From positions 1-6,403 of the forward strand of contig JAEUSS010000508.1 of the NCBI GenBank assembly GCA_016788685.1: a stretch of 6,403 bases of DNA, in the 5' to 3' direction. This document shows positions 5,417 through 6,403 of this stretch, piece by piece. The stretch is from Prolixibacteraceae bacterium. Its GTDB lineage: Bacteria; Bacteroidota; Bacteroidia; Bacteroidales; Prolixibacteraceae. Each line of letters begins with the position of its first letter. The stretch's first letter is position 1. Under the pieces are notes generated by a model, which saw only the letters and a program-made list of their open reading frames with translations, was not told where the DNA came from and did no database searches. The position numbers were made by a program, and so were the translations under genes.

Positions 5417-6403
5417 ATGAAATTCAGATTTAAACCTATAGGGATGGCATTATCAGGATTAATCGCCCCCACCATTCTCTTTGCTCAGGAAACAGCAGCG
5501 GCGGCCCCCGAACCAACGCCTTATATAGATTTCGGAAACACAGCATGGATGATTGTAGCAACAGCCTTGGTTATGCTGATGACAATTCCAGGGCTGGCTT
5601 TGTTCTACGGGGGTCTGGTTCGTCAAAAAAACGTACTGAACATCCTGATGCAGTGTTTCATTTTAACTGCCGTAATCACACTCGAATGGGTATTCGTCGG
5701 ATACAGCCTTGCCTTTAGTTCCTCAACCGGTGTCCTGGCACCATTCATCGGCGGTTTCGATTGGGCGTTTTTGAATGGTATTGGCATCAACGATGTAAGC
5801 CCCGCCTACATTTCGCAGGAAACAGCCCGGATTCCTCACCTTTTGTTCGTTTTGTTTCAATGTATGTTTGCCGTAATCACTCCGGCCTTAATCATTGGAG
5901 CTTATGCCGAACGTATTAAATTTCGTGGATTTCTTATTTTTTCAGTTTTATGGGCCACTTTCGTTTACAACCCGGTTGCCCATTGGGTATGGTCAGCCGA
6001 CGGGTGGCTGTTTAAAATGGGAGCGCTCGATTTCGCCGGAGGAACCGTCGTTCACATCAATGCCGGAATTGCAGCACTGGTTATGACATTAATGATTGGC
6101 AACCGAAGAAACTACAACAACCACCCTACCGCACCTCACAACATTCCGCTGGTGGTCATCGGCGCTGCTCTGCTCTGGTTCGGCTGGTTCGGCTTTAACG
6201 CCGGAAGCGGACTGGCCGCCGACGGATTAGCTGTAAGCGCATTTCTCTCCACACACGTTGCCACAGCAACCGCCGCATTTACCTGGGCACTGCTCGATTG
6301 GAGCATAAACAAAAAACCAACTGTAATCGGAATTTGTACCGGTGCAGTAGGCGGACTTGTCGCCGTCACTCCTGCTGCCGGATTTGTCGGAGTGCCGGGA
6401 GCC
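5417..6403 (+). CDS. amtB: Ammonium transporter AmtB, 3'-truncated by the window
   Basis: The first 329 residues of an Amt/Rh-family trimeric inner-membrane channel for ammonium; the frame is open to the window end, and the family is usually 400-480 residues. Residues 1-23 look like a cleavable signal peptide (FA before Gln24), as in E. coli AmtB. About eight membrane segments are visible. Pore residues align with E. coli: Phe147 and Phe151 (F103/F107 gate), Trp192 (W148), Asp205 (D160) in GALDFAGGTVVHINAG, His213 (H168, first of the twin histidines), Phe260 (F215) in GWFGFNAGS, and Ser264 (S219). The second pore histidine and the C-terminal tail that binds GlnK lie beyond the window. Translation probably starts at ATG 5417, which gives the complete signal peptide. 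Co-transcription with the PII gene 36 bp upstream indicates PII gating. Whether the C-terminus carries a fused regulatory domain cannot be seen. Confidence 0.95.
   Translation, partial: MKFRFKPIGMALSGLIAPTILFAQETAAAAPEPTPYIDFGNTAWMIVATALVMLMTIPGLALFYGGLVRQKNVLNILMQCFILTAVITLEWVFVGYSLAFSSSTGVLAPFIGGFDWAFLNGIGINDVSPAYISQETARIPHLLFVLFQCMFAVITPALIIGAYAERIKFRGFLIFSVLWATFVYNPVAHWVWSADGWLFKMGALDFAGGTVVHINAGIAALVMTLMIGNRRNYNNHPTAPHNIPLVVIGAALLWFGWFGFNAGSGLAADGLAVSAFLSTHVATATAAFTWALLDWSINKKPTVIGICTGAVGGLVAVTPAAGFVGVPGA

Noticed and set aside
5895..6369. Short frames at 5895-6086 (plus) and 6136-6369 (minus)
   Set aside because: Both fall inside amtB, whose frame carries conserved pore residues throughout; these are out-of-frame or antisense readings.

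Overview
The window most likely comes from a free-living Bacteroidota bacterium, possibly of the Marinilabiliales/Prolixibacteraceae type (inferred from gene content and style; no marker gene is present). The evidence is: start codons preceded by A-rich leaders without Shine-Dalgarno sequences, Bacteroidota-type -7 boxes (TAnnTTTG) upstream of both divergent transcription units, and protein families typical of the phylum. Genes have moderate GC content, while the intergenic DNA is very AT-rich.

Layout. (1) Positions 1-875, plus strand: the 3' part of a FemAB/FemX-like peptidoglycan aminoacyltransferase gene. (2) Positions 876-996: a convergent intergenic gap with a long hairpin that can act as a terminator. 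(3) Positions 3753-997, minus strand: a two-gene operon encoding an LtaS/MdoB-type membrane phosphotransferase followed after 15 bp by a soluble YegS/DgkB-type lipid kinase. (4) Positions 3754-4330: a 577-bp divergent intergenic region, AT-rich and strongly depleted of G on the plus strand, with promoters, dyads and a repeated C-run motif. (5) Positions 4331-6403, plus strand: a nitrogen cassette of outer-membrane beta-barrel protein, PII signal protein and AmtB ammonium transporter. The transporter runs off the window end.

How the genes may work together. The minus-strand pair suggests a lipid cycle: the LtaS-like enzyme would transfer a phospho-headgroup from a phospholipid and release diacylglycerol, which the lipid kinase would rephosphorylate to phosphatidic acid. 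The plus-strand cassette pairs a cytoplasmic nitrogen sensor (PII) with the inner-membrane ammonium channel it normally gates. The outer-membrane barrel is a candidate outer-membrane partner of the same uptake route. Both proposals rest on family knowledge and gene order.

No mobile element, CRISPR array, tRNA or rRNA was seen. The parts least explained by known features are the G-poor leader and four related copies of an ACCCYCA-type element, three upstream of the barrel gene and one upstream of the PII gene.
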